Origin: JABDMH01 sp965223165
Lineage (GTDB): Bacteria; Bacteroidota; Bacteroidia; Chitinophagales; Saprospiraceae
Direction of reading: 5' to 3'
DNA: 64,000 nt
Assembly: GCA_965223165.1 (NCBI GenBank)
Contig: CBDCVQ010000007.1
Span: forward strand, 62,001-126,000
Part shown: positions 18,309 through 26,805 of the stretch, in pieces
Numbering within the stretch: the first letter of the stretch is position 1
Layout of the letters: each line of letters starts with the position of its first letter
Program-made: the position numbers and the translations under genes
Notes under the pieces: model-generated
Database searches by the model: none
The model's input: the letters and a program-made list of their open reading frames with translations, nothing else
What the model was told of the DNA's origin: nothing

Positions 18309-18472
18309 CTCGATCTAAGTCACATTCATTTGGTGTTAGTTGCTGATAGAAGCTGGCCTTTTCTCTGCGAAAAATTAGGATATGTTATAATTTTTTGTAA
18401 TATTTAAAATACTCAAAATAGAGAGAGAAGTAAACATTTTGCTACAGCAACACGTTATAGTTCAGGCGGCAG

Positions 18473-18480
18473 CAAAGTTA
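18473..18480 (-). promoter_or_regulatory. Candidate -7 promoter element for gltX
   Basis: Minus-strand TAACTTTG matches TAnnTTTG, 165 nt before the gltX ATG in an AT-rich divergent intergenic region. No matching -33 element was seen at 19 bp. Confidence 0.35.
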
Positions 18481-18508
18481 ACCCAATAATTAAATCCCTA
18501 CGAGCACA

Positions 18509-19171
18509 GTGTCAGGTATTTATCTGGTGAAGACACCCAATCTAATTCAGAATCTCTTTCCCAATTTTGTCTGGAGGATTCCCACCCATCAAAAGAAGAT
18601 TTACTTGACTTTTGATGATGGACCCATTCCTGAAGTGACGTCCTGGGTATTGGATCAACTGGCGGATTTCGATGCCAAAGCCACCTTCTTCTGCGTGGGA
18701 GAAAACGTGCAAAAGCATCCGGACGTCTTTGAGCGTGTACTGGCCGCCGGCCATAGTATCGGCAGCCACACCCACAATCATTTGTCGGGATGGGGTACAG
18801 AAAACATTCCTTACTTCCACAATGTGCGACAAGGCGCCACCCTGGTGAAATCAACGCTCTTCCGGCCGCCGTATGGTCGGATCAAACCCTCTCAGGTGCC
18901 CTTTCTCATGCGACACTATCAGATCATCATGTGGGATGTGCTGAGTGGCGATTTTGACACCAAGATCTCCCAGGATCAATGCCTGGACAACGTGATATCC
19001 AATACGGGCGCCGGCAGCATTGTCGTGTTTCACGATAGCCTGAAGTCCCAAAATATTCTGGAGTACGTGCTGCCCCGCACGCTGGAGCACTTTTCGCAGC
19101 AGGGCTTTTCTTTCGATCTGATTGCCACAGACAAGCTAAAAGCTGATCGCCAGGTGCTGAAGTCTGCTTAG
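18509..19171 (+). CDS. Polysaccharide deacetylase (NodB homology domain)
   Basis: The 220-residue protein starts with GTG at 18509. The NodB core has motif 1 LTFDDGPIP (Asp base and metal ligand, about residues 33-41), motif 2 SHTHNHL (HxxxH metal ligands, about 91-97), motif 3 FRPPYGRIKPSQ (about 118-129), motif 4 MWDVLSGDFD, and motif 5 VFHDSLKS. Such enzymes remove N-acetyl groups from peptidoglycan or chitin-like polymers. No clear signal peptide is present, so substrate access is uncertain. It is divergent from gltX and is followed by the YkvA-like gene. Confidence 0.93.
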   Translation: MSGIYLVKTPNLIQNLFPNFVWRIPTHQKKIYLTFDDGPIPEVTSWVLDQLADFDAKATFFCVGENVQKHPDVFERVLAAGHSIGSHTHNHLSGWGTENIPYFHNVRQGATLVKSTLFRPPYGRIKPSQVPFLMRHYQIIMWDVLSGDFDTKISQDQCLDNVISNTGAGSIVVFHDSLKSQNILEYVLPRTLEHFSQQGFSFDLIATDKLKADRQVLKSA

Positions 19172-19217
19172 TGCTAAGTTGCTTCCATCGGAAACCCATT
19201 ATCTTTATTCGTTGTTT

Positions 19218-19649
19218 ATGGGAGTGAATATGTCGCTATTCAGAGACCCTCGACGTGCCATCAAGCGCATGCTCCAGCGTGAGCCGGACGCCGCCGCTAC
19301 TGGCCCTGGAGTGCTCACTCGGGTCAAAAGCTATTGCGCCACTGCGGGCACCCGTGTCCTTTATGCGGCCCTACTCCTGTACTTTGCCTATCGTCAGTCA
19401 GACACGCCCGGTTGGGCTAAACGGATTGTCTTGGGGGCTTTCGCGTATTTACTCACGCCCCTGGATGCGCTGCCGGATCTCACGCCCCTATTGGGCTTCA
19501 CCGATGACTTTGGGGTACTGATGTTTGGGCTGGTCAGTATCGCCGGATATGTCAATGAAGAGGTGCGCGTGGAGGCACGACAGCTGCTCTCACAGTGGGT
19601 GGGTCGCGTCGACCCGGCTGACCTCGAAGTAGTCGACAAGAAACTGTAG
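19218..19649 (+). CDS. YkvA-like (DUF1232) membrane protein
   Basis: I use the ATG at 19218 (143 residues); a TTG at 19179 or the ATG at 19230 are alternatives. The C-terminal half has the DUF1232 signature LGAFAYLLTPLDALPDLTPLLGF-like stretch (about residues 74-97) followed by DDFGVLMFGLVSI, with membrane-like helices around it. The family is small and widespread, and its function is unknown. It follows the deacetylase by 46 bp and may share its transcript. Confidence 0.85.
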   Translation: MGVNMSLFRDPRRAIKRMLQREPDAAATGPGVLTRVKSYCATAGTRVLYAALLLYFAYRQSDTPGWAKRIVLGAFAYLLTPLDALPDLTPLLGFTDDFGVLMFGLVSIAGYVNEEVRVEARQLLSQWVGRVDPADLEVVDKKL

Positions 19650-19821
19650 TGACCGGCCGCCGAGGGGAGGTCCCCACTGACCGCATGGCACTGTCTTCCT
19701 TCGTATCCATCCAGCGCAACACACACTTAGGCGGTAATTTTCTAATTTGATTGCCACTAAGTAGAGCTTGGCATTACATCCATCTAATGCGAAACTCTAG
19801 CTAGCAAAATTCTTATCTGCG

Positions 19822-21123
19822 ATGCGATACACACCGATCGACAAAAGCCTTTTTATTCAGAATCGGGTCCATTTTGCCCGGGCCATGAAGGCTGATTCTA
19901 TTGCCATTTTTCACTCCAACGACCACATGCCACGCAATGGCGACCAGTTCTTTCCCTATCGGCAAAACGCCGACTTTTTTTACCTGACCGGGATCGAACA
20001 GGCGGGGTCCGTGCTGACCATCTTTCCCGGGGCACCGAGAGAGGATATGCGGGTAGTGCTGTTTCTGGAGAAAGGCGATGATCGCACGACCACCTGGGAA
20101 GGAACTCGCTTGGACAAAAAGACCGCACGCGCACGGTCGGGTATCAACAAGATCTACTGGCTGGAACAAATGCCTCGAATCATCCAAGAGCTGATCTACC
20201 AAGCCAGGCGCATTTATGTCAATACCAATGAAAATACCCCAGCCGACTCCGCCGTAAAGACCAAGAGCATGCGTGCCGCCCAGTCCCTGCTTGAGCGCTA
20301 TCCCTTTCATAAGTACCACCGCTCTCCCACCATCCTGCGTCAGTTGCGGATGATCAAGTCTCCCATGGAGATCGATCTCATGCGGTCGGCATGCCAGATT
20401 ACCCACCGCGCCTTCGAAGACGTGCTCACCCTGATGCGACCTGGCCTCTACGAATACCAGGTCGAAGCACAGATCATCTCCTCCTTTATCTCGCAGGGGG
20501 CGACAGGTCATGCTTATGAGCCCATCGTTGCCAGTGGTGCTTCGGCGTGCGTCTTGCACTATACGAGCAACCATCAAGTTTGTCAGGAGGGCGAGTTGGT
20601 CCTGCTGGACTTTGGTGCCGACTATGCCCACTATGCAGCTGACCTATCAAGAACGATTCCTGTGTCCGGCCGATTTAGCCAGCGGCAACGCCAGGTCTAT
20701 GATGCGGTGCTGCGAGTACACCATGGCACGAGAGATCTCATGGTACCGGGTATGACCCTGGATGAGCTCAATAAAGAGGTGGGCAAAATCATGTCACATG
20801 AGTTGGCCGCGCTGGGCCTCATCGGCAAGAAGCAAGTCGACACCTTTGACAGCGAAGATCCGGCATATCGCAAGTATTTTATGCACGGCATCTCTCATCA
20901 CATCGGAATGGATGTGCACGATCTGAGTGATCGCTACGCCCCGCTACAGGAGGGTATGGTGCTGAGCTGCGAACCCGGTATCTACATCAAAGAAGAGGGA
21001 ATGGGCATACGCATCGAAAACAACATCCTGGTGACCGATCGAGGGCCCATCGATCTCATGGCTGAAGTACCCATAGAGGCGGAAGACATTGAAGAGCGGA
21101 TGTATGCCGCAGCACTCTCCTAA
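19822..21123 (+). CDS. pepP: Xaa-Pro aminopeptidase (aminopeptidase P, M24 family)
   Basis: The 433-residue protein has an N-terminal creatinase-like domain (NGDQFFPYRQNADFFYLTGI, about residues 33-52) and a C-terminal pita-bread metallopeptidase domain. Metal ligands are visible as Asp in LLDFGADYAHYAADLSRTIP (two Asp), His in HGISHHIGMDVHD, Glu in CEPGIYI, and Glu in GIRIENNILVT. The enzyme removes N-terminal residues next to proline using two Mn ions. It is cytoplasmic, as no signal is seen. Its stop overlaps the stop of the convergent anti-sigma gene. Confidence 0.95.
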   Translation: MRYTPIDKSLFIQNRVHFARAMKADSIAIFHSNDHMPRNGDQFFPYRQNADFFYLTGIEQAGSVLTIFPGAPREDMRVVLFLEKGDDRTTTWEGTRLDKKTARARSGINKIYWLEQMPRIIQELIYQARRIYVNTNENTPADSAVKTKSMRAAQSLLERYPFHKYHRSPTILRQLRMIKSPMEIDLMRSACQITHRAFEDVLTLMRPGLYEYQVEAQIISSFISQGATGHAYEPIVASGASACVLHYTSNHQVCQEGELVLLDFGADYAHYAADLSRTIPVSGRFSQRQRQVYDAVLRVHHGTRDLMVPGMTLDELNKEVGKIMSHELAALGLIGKKQVDTFDSEDPAYRKYFMHGISHHIGMDVHDLSDRYAPLQEGMVLSCEPGIYIKEEGMGIRIENNILVTDRGPIDLMAEVPIEAEDIEERMYAAALS

Positions 21124-21899
21124 ATCTTGCCGCTGATCACGATCTGACTGGCAGCCGGATCTGACCCACCGTTTTGGGCAAGCGTCACGTGAAACCCATC
21201 TACCTGCTCGAGATATTTGAGGGGCATCCAGTCGCTGGAGACATCGGCCACGGCACCTAAGCTCTCCATTTTGCCCCGGCAATCTGCCCAGAGTTGATAC
21301 ATCTTGCCCGTCGGTGCCTGGGGCAGATGGACAATCTTCATCATGCCCTGCTTGCGCAAATGATTCCAGTAGACGATCGCCATACAATCTCGGGCGGGCC
21401 CCTCTCCCTCCAGCAGGATCTGGCGGGTAGCGGCATCCTGCAGGAAGGCGATTTGCTCCTGCACCTGCTGGCTCTGCTGATCCATGGCCGCCAGCTCCGT
21501 CAGCAATGCCTCTTTAGACGCCATCAAAGCATGCACCTGAGATCCCAGATTCTGATTTTGGTTGAGCAGATAGACCGCCGCAATTAGCAGCACGACAGCG
21601 GCAAAGGCACCCACGTGAGCAATCGGCCCACCCAGTCTTGATCTAGTACGGGTGGGCATGCTGGGCGCTGCCGTGTGATGTTGTACCAACTTTCTGACTT
21701 TGCCCTTGAGCCGTTGTGGAGCGTGTTTGCGTATACGATGACAATACCGGTCCACCGCTCCGCTGGCCTTCTGTACCAGGGCTTGGATCTCCGGATCTTC
21801 TTCCGCCATTCGCTCGACCAACGCCTTATCCGACGGGCTACACAGATCCAGGACATATTCTTCGATGAGACCAGACTTAATGAGCTCTTCCTTTCGCAT
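21120..21899 (-). CDS. RskA-like anti-sigma-K family membrane protein
   Basis: I start at the ATG at 21899 (MRKEELIKSGLIEEYVLD; a TTG lies 9 bp upstream), giving 259 residues. The N-terminal part has the EEYVLDLCSPSDKALVERMAEE pattern of anti-sigma factors. One membrane helix follows (about residues 100-118, VGAFAAVVLLIAAVYLLN), then a coiled coil, then a C-terminal RskA domain (MKIVHLPQAPTGKMYQLWAD, about 193-212). RskA proteins bind an ECF sigma and release it after regulated proteolysis. No sigma gene is adjacent: the neighbours are pepP and atpC. Its target is therefore unknown. Confidence 0.88.
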   Translation of the reverse strand: MRKEELIKSGLIEEYVLDLCSPSDKALVERMAEEDPEIQALVQKASGAVDRYCHRIRKHAPQRLKGKVRKLVQHHTAAPSMPTRTRSRLGGPIAHVGAFAAVVLLIAAVYLLNQNQNLGSQVHALMASKEALLTELAAMDQQSQQVQEQIAFLQDAATRQILLEGEGPARDCMAIVYWNHLRKQGMMKIVHLPQAPTGKMYQLWADCRGKMESLGAVADVSSDWMPLKYLEQVDGFHVTLAQNGGSDPAASQIVISGKI

Positions 21900-22085
21900 A
21901 GGTGTCAACGTCAGTCACTAAGTAGCGTAAAGATATGGCCGAGAGCTGCCGTTTTCAATATAGCACTTTAACCCCTTCACCATGAAAGTTAACATGGCGG
22001 ATTTTGGGATTGTTCAGCGGAATAGCTGGGAGTGATCCCAAGAAGACAATTTGAGTCTCTCCTATCAGTCGGAGGGCCGGCCCGA

Positions 22086-22337
22086 TCAGGCCTCCTCGAC
22101 ACCCTGCACCAGCAGGGACACCTCGTTGGCAAGCACTTCAATGAAGCCCTTTCGGATCGAGAAGGTGAGGTTGCTCCCATCCTCCTTCTTCAGAAAGACT
22201 TTGCCTTTGCCCAGGGCGGATACGATAGGGGCGTGGTTGTTCAGCACCTCAAACTGCCCCGAGATACCCGGCACCTTGACGGAGGTGATGGGACCGGAAA
22301 AAATTTCCTTGTCGGGAGACAATACGCTGATATTCAT
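22086..22337 (-). CDS. atpC: ATP synthase F1 subunit epsilon
   Basis: This 83-residue protein matches the beta-sandwich domain of the epsilon subunit (NISVLSPDKEIFSGPITSV, then GQFEVLNNHAPIVSALGKGK). The C-terminal helical domain of longer epsilon subunits is absent, as is common in Bacteroidota. It lies 3 bp after atpD on the same strand and is expressed with it. It links rotor and catalytic head. Confidence 0.95.
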   Translation of the reverse strand: MNISVLSPDKEIFSGPITSVKVPGISGQFEVLNNHAPIVSALGKGKVFLKKEDGSNLTFSIRKGFIEVLANEVSLLVQGVEEA

Positions 22338-22340
22338 GAC

Positions 22341-23858
22341 TTATGCGTTGGCTTCGGCGATCAATCGCTTACCTTTTTCGATGGCCTCTTCGATCGTCCC
22401 GACCAGGTTAAAGGCAGCCTCCGGATACTCGTCCACCTCGCCATCCAGGATCATATTGAATCCCTTGATGGTGTCTTCGATGGATACCAGCACCCCTTGC
22501 AGTCCCGTAAAGGCCTCAGCCACGTGGAATGGCTGCGAAAGAAATCGCTGGACCCGGCGTGCCCGGTGCACCACCAGTTTATCTTCGTCTGAAAGTTCCT
22601 CCAGACCGAGGATGGCGATGATATCTTGCAATTCATTATAGCGTTGCAAGATCGTGATCACGCGCTGGGCCGTGTTGTAATGCTCCTCTCCGAGGGTCGC
22701 CGCGTCCATGATCCGAGAAGAACTATCCAGCGGATCAATGGCCGGATAGATACCCAGCGATGCCAGCTTACGATCGAGCACCGTCGTGGCATCGAGATGC
22801 GCAAAGGTAGTTGCCGGGGCCGGATCGGTCAAGTCGTCCGCAGGCACATATACCGCCTGCACGGAGGTAATGGACCCTCGCTTGGTCGATGTGATACGCT
22901 CCTGCATTAGACCCATCTCCGTGGCCAATGTCGGCTGATAACCCACCGCTGAAGGCATACGGCCTAGTAGGGCGGACACCTCAGATCCCGCCTGGGTAAA
23001 TCGGAAGATATTGTCGATAAAAAAGAGGATGTCGCGACCGCCATTGGGATCATCCAGATCGCCATCACGATAATACTCTGCGACGGTCAGCCCCGATAGC
23101 GCTACCCGGGCTCGCGCACCCGGTGGCTCATTCATCTGCCCAAATACCAAGGTACCCTGGGACTTCTCCAGTTCTTTCATGTCGACCTTGGAAAGATCCC
23201 AGCCGCCTTTTTCCATGTCCTCCTTAAACTCGTCGCCATACCGGATGACATTGGCCTCGATCATCTCGCGCAAGAGGTCGTTGCCCTCCCGCGTACGTTC
23301 TCCCACACCGGCGAAAACGGAGATGCCATCGTACCCTTTGGCAATATTGTTGATCAGCTCCATGATCAATACCGTCTTGCCCACACCGGCGCCACCAAAA
23401 AGGCCAATCTTACCCCCCTTGGGGTAGGGCTCGATCAGGTCAATGACCTTGATCCCGGTATAGAGCACCTCTGTCTCCGTCGAGAGCTCTTCGTATGTCG
23501 GAGGCTTTCGGTGGATGGGGTAGCTGTTTTCGTCTTTTTCAATCTTGCCAATGCCGTCGATTGTCTCTCCGACCACGTTGAACAGTCGTCCACGTATTTG
23601 CTCACCTACAGGCATAGCTATCGGCTGGCCCGTATCCACCACCTTGGTGCCACGAGTCAGGCCATCCGTAGCATCCATGGCCACGGTACGCACACTGTCT
23701 TCGCCCAGATGCTTTTGGCATTCCAGCACCAGCTTTTCGCCGTTGCCTCGATCCACTTCCAAGGCGTTGAGAATCTCAGGCAAAACCGATCCTTCATCGG
23801 TAAAACTGACATCTACGACTGGCCCGATCACCTGCTTAACTCTACCTATATTTGACAT
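22341..23858 (-). CDS. atpD: ATP synthase F1 subunit beta
   Basis: The catalytic subunit of F1-ATPase, 505 residues. It has Walker A GGAGVGKTVLI (about residues 158-168), the catalytic GERTREGNDL, Walker B in ILFFIDNIFRFTQAGSEVSALLGR, and the DELSDEDK-like C-terminal motif LSDEDKLVVHRARR. Only atpD and atpC are here; the other subunits are not in the window, which fits the split atp operons of many Bacteroidota. A strong promoter lies upstream at 23898-23927. Confidence 0.98.
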   Translation of the reverse strand: MSNIGRVKQVIGPVVDVSFTDEGSVLPEILNALEVDRGNGEKLVLECQKHLGEDSVRTVAMDATDGLTRGTKVVDTGQPIAMPVGEQIRGRLFNVVGETIDGIGKIEKDENSYPIHRKPPTYEELSTETEVLYTGIKVIDLIEPYPKGGKIGLFGGAGVGKTVLIMELINNIAKGYDGISVFAGVGERTREGNDLLREMIEANVIRYGDEFKEDMEKGGWDLSKVDMKELEKSQGTLVFGQMNEPPGARARVALSGLTVAEYYRDGDLDDPNGGRDILFFIDNIFRFTQAGSEVSALLGRMPSAVGYQPTLATEMGLMQERITSTKRGSITSVQAVYVPADDLTDPAPATTFAHLDATTVLDRKLASLGIYPAIDPLDSSSRIMDAATLGEEHYNTAQRVITILQRYNELQDIIAILGLEELSDEDKLVVHRARRVQRFLSQPFHVAEAFTGLQGVLVSIEDTIKGFNMILDGEVDEYPEAAFNLVGTIEEAIEKGKRLIAEANA

Positions 23859-23897
23859 ATATTTTTACGTGTTTTTAGACTGTCCCAAAAATCGCTG

Positions 23898-23927
23898 CAA
23901 AGATAATTGTTTTGGCCACTTGGGCAA
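23898..23927 (-). promoter_or_regulatory. Promoter for atpDC
   Basis: Minus-strand TATCTTTG (23898-23905) is a perfect TAnnTTTG -7 element, with TTG (23925-23927) exactly 19 bp upstream as the -33 element. It is 40 nt before the atpD ATG. Confidence 0.7.
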
Positions 23928-24188
23928 CAGATCCAGGGCTTTTTCAGCGCCGATTTGCCGGCTCGAATTTGCGCCCCCTGGGTGGTTGGGGCCGAAAGGA
24001 ATGACATCCGCCAGAATGAGAATGGCAAAACAAGTGCACAACGAAAAAACGATGGGCCTCATGGACAAAATTTCGCTTGGCGCAGTGCGCCTAGCCCAGT
24101 CTGCCATGCTTGGGATCCGCCGGCAGAAAGCACAACTTTTGGCTGCCCTTGCCGGGGCTAATCCTCCTTCCTCGATATAACCGTCCGG
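23928..24188. other. Divergent intergenic region before the DUF5691 operon
   Basis: Together with the atpDC promoter this makes a 330-bp region between divergent operons. Open frames crossing it on both strands (for example a minus-strand stretch with MRPIVFSLCTCFAILILA) have no recognisable product. I see no clear plus-strand promoter for the DUF5691 gene. Confidence 0.4.
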
Positions 24189-25694
24189 ATGCCCGTAAGT
24201 TCACAGTTGATCGACAAACTTCATGCCCTGGCACTCGATGGTCTGCCGGAAGGCTCGGACGTTGAAGATCTACGCTCCTGTCTGACGGCACTCGGGATAG
24301 ATCCCCGCTCATCCACCGGAGACCAAGTGCTGTGGCGAGCCCTCGCGGCCACCCACCTGCTGACCAAGGCCCAAAAGCCTGCGGTGCTTCCACCGGGCGA
24401 ACCGATCATGGAGGCCCCAGCCGAGCAGGCTTCCTTCTGCCATCCGAAGGCGGGTCAGCTCCTGGTAGACGCCCTGGAAAACCACCATTGGAAAATCGTA
24501 CGGGAGGGACTGCTCCTGCTCAAGGCCACAAAAATGTTGCTGCACCCGGTTGCGCTGCCTGCGGTCTTAGACCAGGCCAGCAGCAGGCACGACCTGTGGT
24601 CCCTGCTGGCCCCCACCCTAGGAGCTCGGGCACAGTGGCTGGCAGCGCAAAATCCGGACTGGCACTGGTGGCGAGACGCACACCTCAGGCCGGAGGACGA
24701 GGGAAATCCCTCTATCCATCGATGGATCTGGGGACGCATGCAGGGCCAGGCCATCCCACCGGAGGCGTTAAAAGCCCTTTCCCCGGTGGATCAACGGCAG
24801 ATCATCAAGCTAGTGACCCAGTCACCCCGGGCATGTGACCTGGCGCTGCTGAATGCGCTCAAACAAAGGCGTCAAAGCAAGATCCAGCGTCAGGCCCTCA
24901 ACGCCCTCCTCCAACTCGACACCAGTGCCGAATATCAAGCCGCGGTGGAGCTAGGCAAGGCCTTTTACCGGGATGCGCTGCATTTGGTGGGTAAGCGCAT
25001 CCACTTTGACCCGGCAGCGAGCATCCCATTTCAGACTTTGCCCTACCAGCTGGAGCACGTGGACATCTTTAGTGCGCACTTCGCCAACCCGCTCTATCGC
25101 CTCCTGGCGCTGACTCCGTTGCCGTCCATTTTTGATCCGGAGAAGGCGCCAGCCCGTGCCCTGGAAATCTGCCAGGAGCCAGCGCTCGAAAAACTGTGCC
25201 AGCTGGCCGTTTTGAGCAGCGCTCATCACCAGAGCGAGACGTGGGTGTCCGCCCTGGCCGATGCTTGGCTGGCGACCTATCCCGAGGGCCATACGATCGC
25301 CGTTGATTTTGGTCCGGTCTTAGGCCGTCTGCCATCCAAAAAACGGCAATCCCTGGTCGACAAGATTGTGAAGAATGAAGAGCACTATTTTTTCGAAGTG
25401 ATCACCCGCCTATTGGATTTTGACGGGCAGTATCTCAATCTGTCCATCTCCAAACTGCTGGTACAGCGGCTTCTGGAAGAAATGTCAAGAGGTATGAGCC
25501 ACCACGACAAGCAAAATCTCAAGCGGTGGCTGCCAAAAGGTGCTTATATTTTGGACCCCCGTGTCATTCATTTGATCGACAAAAGATGGGACGACCTGGA
25601 TTTCTACTACGATGGTCTGAGCAAGCCCCTGTGGAAGTTTAGGAATACCCTCCAACAGAGATTTGATTTATTTTCTGCGATTTCCAAGCCATAA
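24189..25694 (+). CDS. DUF5691 protein of a YehL/YehM-type MoxR system
   Basis: The 501-residue soluble protein has no signal or membrane segment. It is helical and rich in Leu, Ala and Gln, with Trp-containing segments (ALAATHLLTKAQKPAVLPP, NPDWHWWRDAHLR, and C-terminal HDKQNLKRWLPKGAYILDPR). I assign it to DUF5691 mainly from these segments and from the neighbouring ATPase and DUF5682 genes, which it accompanies in many bacteria. The repeated helical pairs suggest a solenoid scaffold (inference). It is the first gene of the operon; the next starts 6 bp later. Function is unknown. Confidence 0.75.
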   Translation: MPVSSQLIDKLHALALDGLPEGSDVEDLRSCLTALGIDPRSSTGDQVLWRALAATHLLTKAQKPAVLPPGEPIMEAPAEQASFCHPKAGQLLVDALENHHWKIVREGLLLLKATKMLLHPVALPAVLDQASSRHDLWSLLAPTLGARAQWLAAQNPDWHWWRDAHLRPEDEGNPSIHRWIWGRMQGQAIPPEALKALSPVDQRQIIKLVTQSPRACDLALLNALKQRRQSKIQRQALNALLQLDTSAEYQAAVELGKAFYRDALHLVGKRIHFDPAASIPFQTLPYQLEHVDIFSAHFANPLYRLLALTPLPSIFDPEKAPARALEICQEPALEKLCQLAVLSSAHHQSETWVSALADAWLATYPEGHTIAVDFGPVLGRLPSKKRQSLVDKIVKNEEHYFFEVITRLLDFDGQYLNLSISKLLVQRLLEEMSRGMSHHDKQNLKRWLPKGAYILDPRVIHLIDKRWDDLDFYYDGLSKPLWKFRNTLQQRFDLFSAISKP

Positions 25695-25700
25695 CGCACT

Positions 25701-26789
25701 ATGACAGCATATATCAGACTACAGGCTGAAGAAGCGCACCGCAAGGAGCTGCTGGCCCTGAAGAAGGAGGATAAAATGCCGAGACCGGTCAACTGGAGTC
25801 TTTCTCCGCAGGCCGTGCTGACCTATATCATGGGTGGGCAGACTGCGAAGGGCGTGGAGATCAGCCCAAAATATTTCGGTCAAAAGAGACTGGTCGAACT
25901 CTGCATCGCCACCTTGCTCACGGACCGTGCGCTGATGTTGATCGGGGTACCCGGCACGGCCAAAACATGGCTATCGGAGCATCTGGCAGCAGGCATCACG
26001 GGCGATTCGTCTCTGATCGTCCAGGGCACATCTGGCACCAGCGAAGACGCCATCAGATATGGCTGGAACTACGCCCGTCTGTTGCAGGAGGGGCCGAGCC
26101 TGGAGGCTTTGGTCCCCAGCCCGCTGATGAAGGCCATGCAAGAAGGGAAGATTGCCCGGATTGAGGAGCTGACCCGCATTCCCTCCGATATTCAAGATGC
26201 CTTGATCACCATACTATCAGAGAAGAATTTGCCCATCGCGGAGCTGGGTGAGGAAGTACGTGCCACGCAGGGGTTTAATGTGATTGCCACCGCCAACGAT
26301 CGGGACAAGGGCGTACATGAATTGTCCAGTGCCTTGCAGCGACGATTTAATACCGTACGCTTGCCCCTCCCGGCGACCCTGGAAGAAGAACTGGACATCG
26401 TCACCTACCGTATCAACCAGCTCAACGAGGGCTTTGAGATGCCCAAGCAGCCCATTGGGGTCGAGGATCTCAAAAAGCTGATCACGGTGTTCAGAGAGTT
26501 GCGCTCGGGCCGATCCGCCGATGGCGATGTCAAACTCAAGTCCCCCACCGCCACGTTGAGCACCGCTGAAGCGATCTCGGCCGTCAACAGTAGCCAGCGT
26601 CTGGCCCACTACTTTGGCAAAGGGACAGATACGGCCAGACCCCTGGCGGAGAACATCGTCAGCGCCGTCCTCAAAGACCCCAAGCAGGATACCCCCGTGC
26701 TTGAGGAGTATCTGGAAACGGTGATGAAGGGTCGCAAGGGATGGAAAAAGCTATACGACGCCTGCAAGGACATTCTGCGGGCTAGCTAG
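25701..26789 (+). CDS. MoxR-type AAA+ ATPase, YehL-like
   Basis: The 362-residue ATPase has Walker A GVPGTAKT (residues 82-89), a Walker B segment GKIARIEELTRIP (about 150) with Glu-Glu in place of the usual Asp-Glu, sensor 1 IATANDRDKG (about 195), and an arginine finger in LQRRFNTV. The insert GTSGTSEDAIRYGWNYARLL and the extra segment before the lid place it in the MoxR/chelatase-like clade, close to E. coli YehL. These ATPases usually work with a VWA protein to remodel a target. None is encoded here. The gene is flanked by DUF5691 (6 bp) and DUF5682 (16 bp) genes, so one operon is likely. Confidence 0.88.
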   Translation: MTAYIRLQAEEAHRKELLALKKEDKMPRPVNWSLSPQAVLTYIMGGQTAKGVEISPKYFGQKRLVELCIATLLTDRALMLIGVPGTAKTWLSEHLAAGITGDSSLIVQGTSGTSEDAIRYGWNYARLLQEGPSLEALVPSPLMKAMQEGKIARIEELTRIPSDIQDALITILSEKNLPIAELGEEVRATQGFNVIATANDRDKGVHELSSALQRRFNTVRLPLPATLEEELDIVTYRINQLNEGFEMPKQPIGVEDLKKLITVFRELRSGRSADGDVKLKSPTATLSTAEAISAVNSSQRLAHYFGKGTDTARPLAENIVSAVLKDPKQDTPVLEEYLETVMKGRKGWKKLYDACKDILRAS

Positions 26790-26805
26790 ACGAGATCGGG
26801 TGGGC

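Noticed and set aside
23865..24107. Minus-strand open frame of 80 codons with a hydrophobic segment
   Set aside because: It covers the atpDC promoter, and no family or signal layout could be recognised beyond one hydrophobic stretch.
23545..24180. Plus-strand open frame of 211 codons before the DUF5691 gene
   Set aside because: Most of it is antisense to atpD and the rest spans the divergent promoter region. The product is Ser/Thr/Pro-rich in the way typical of antisense frames.
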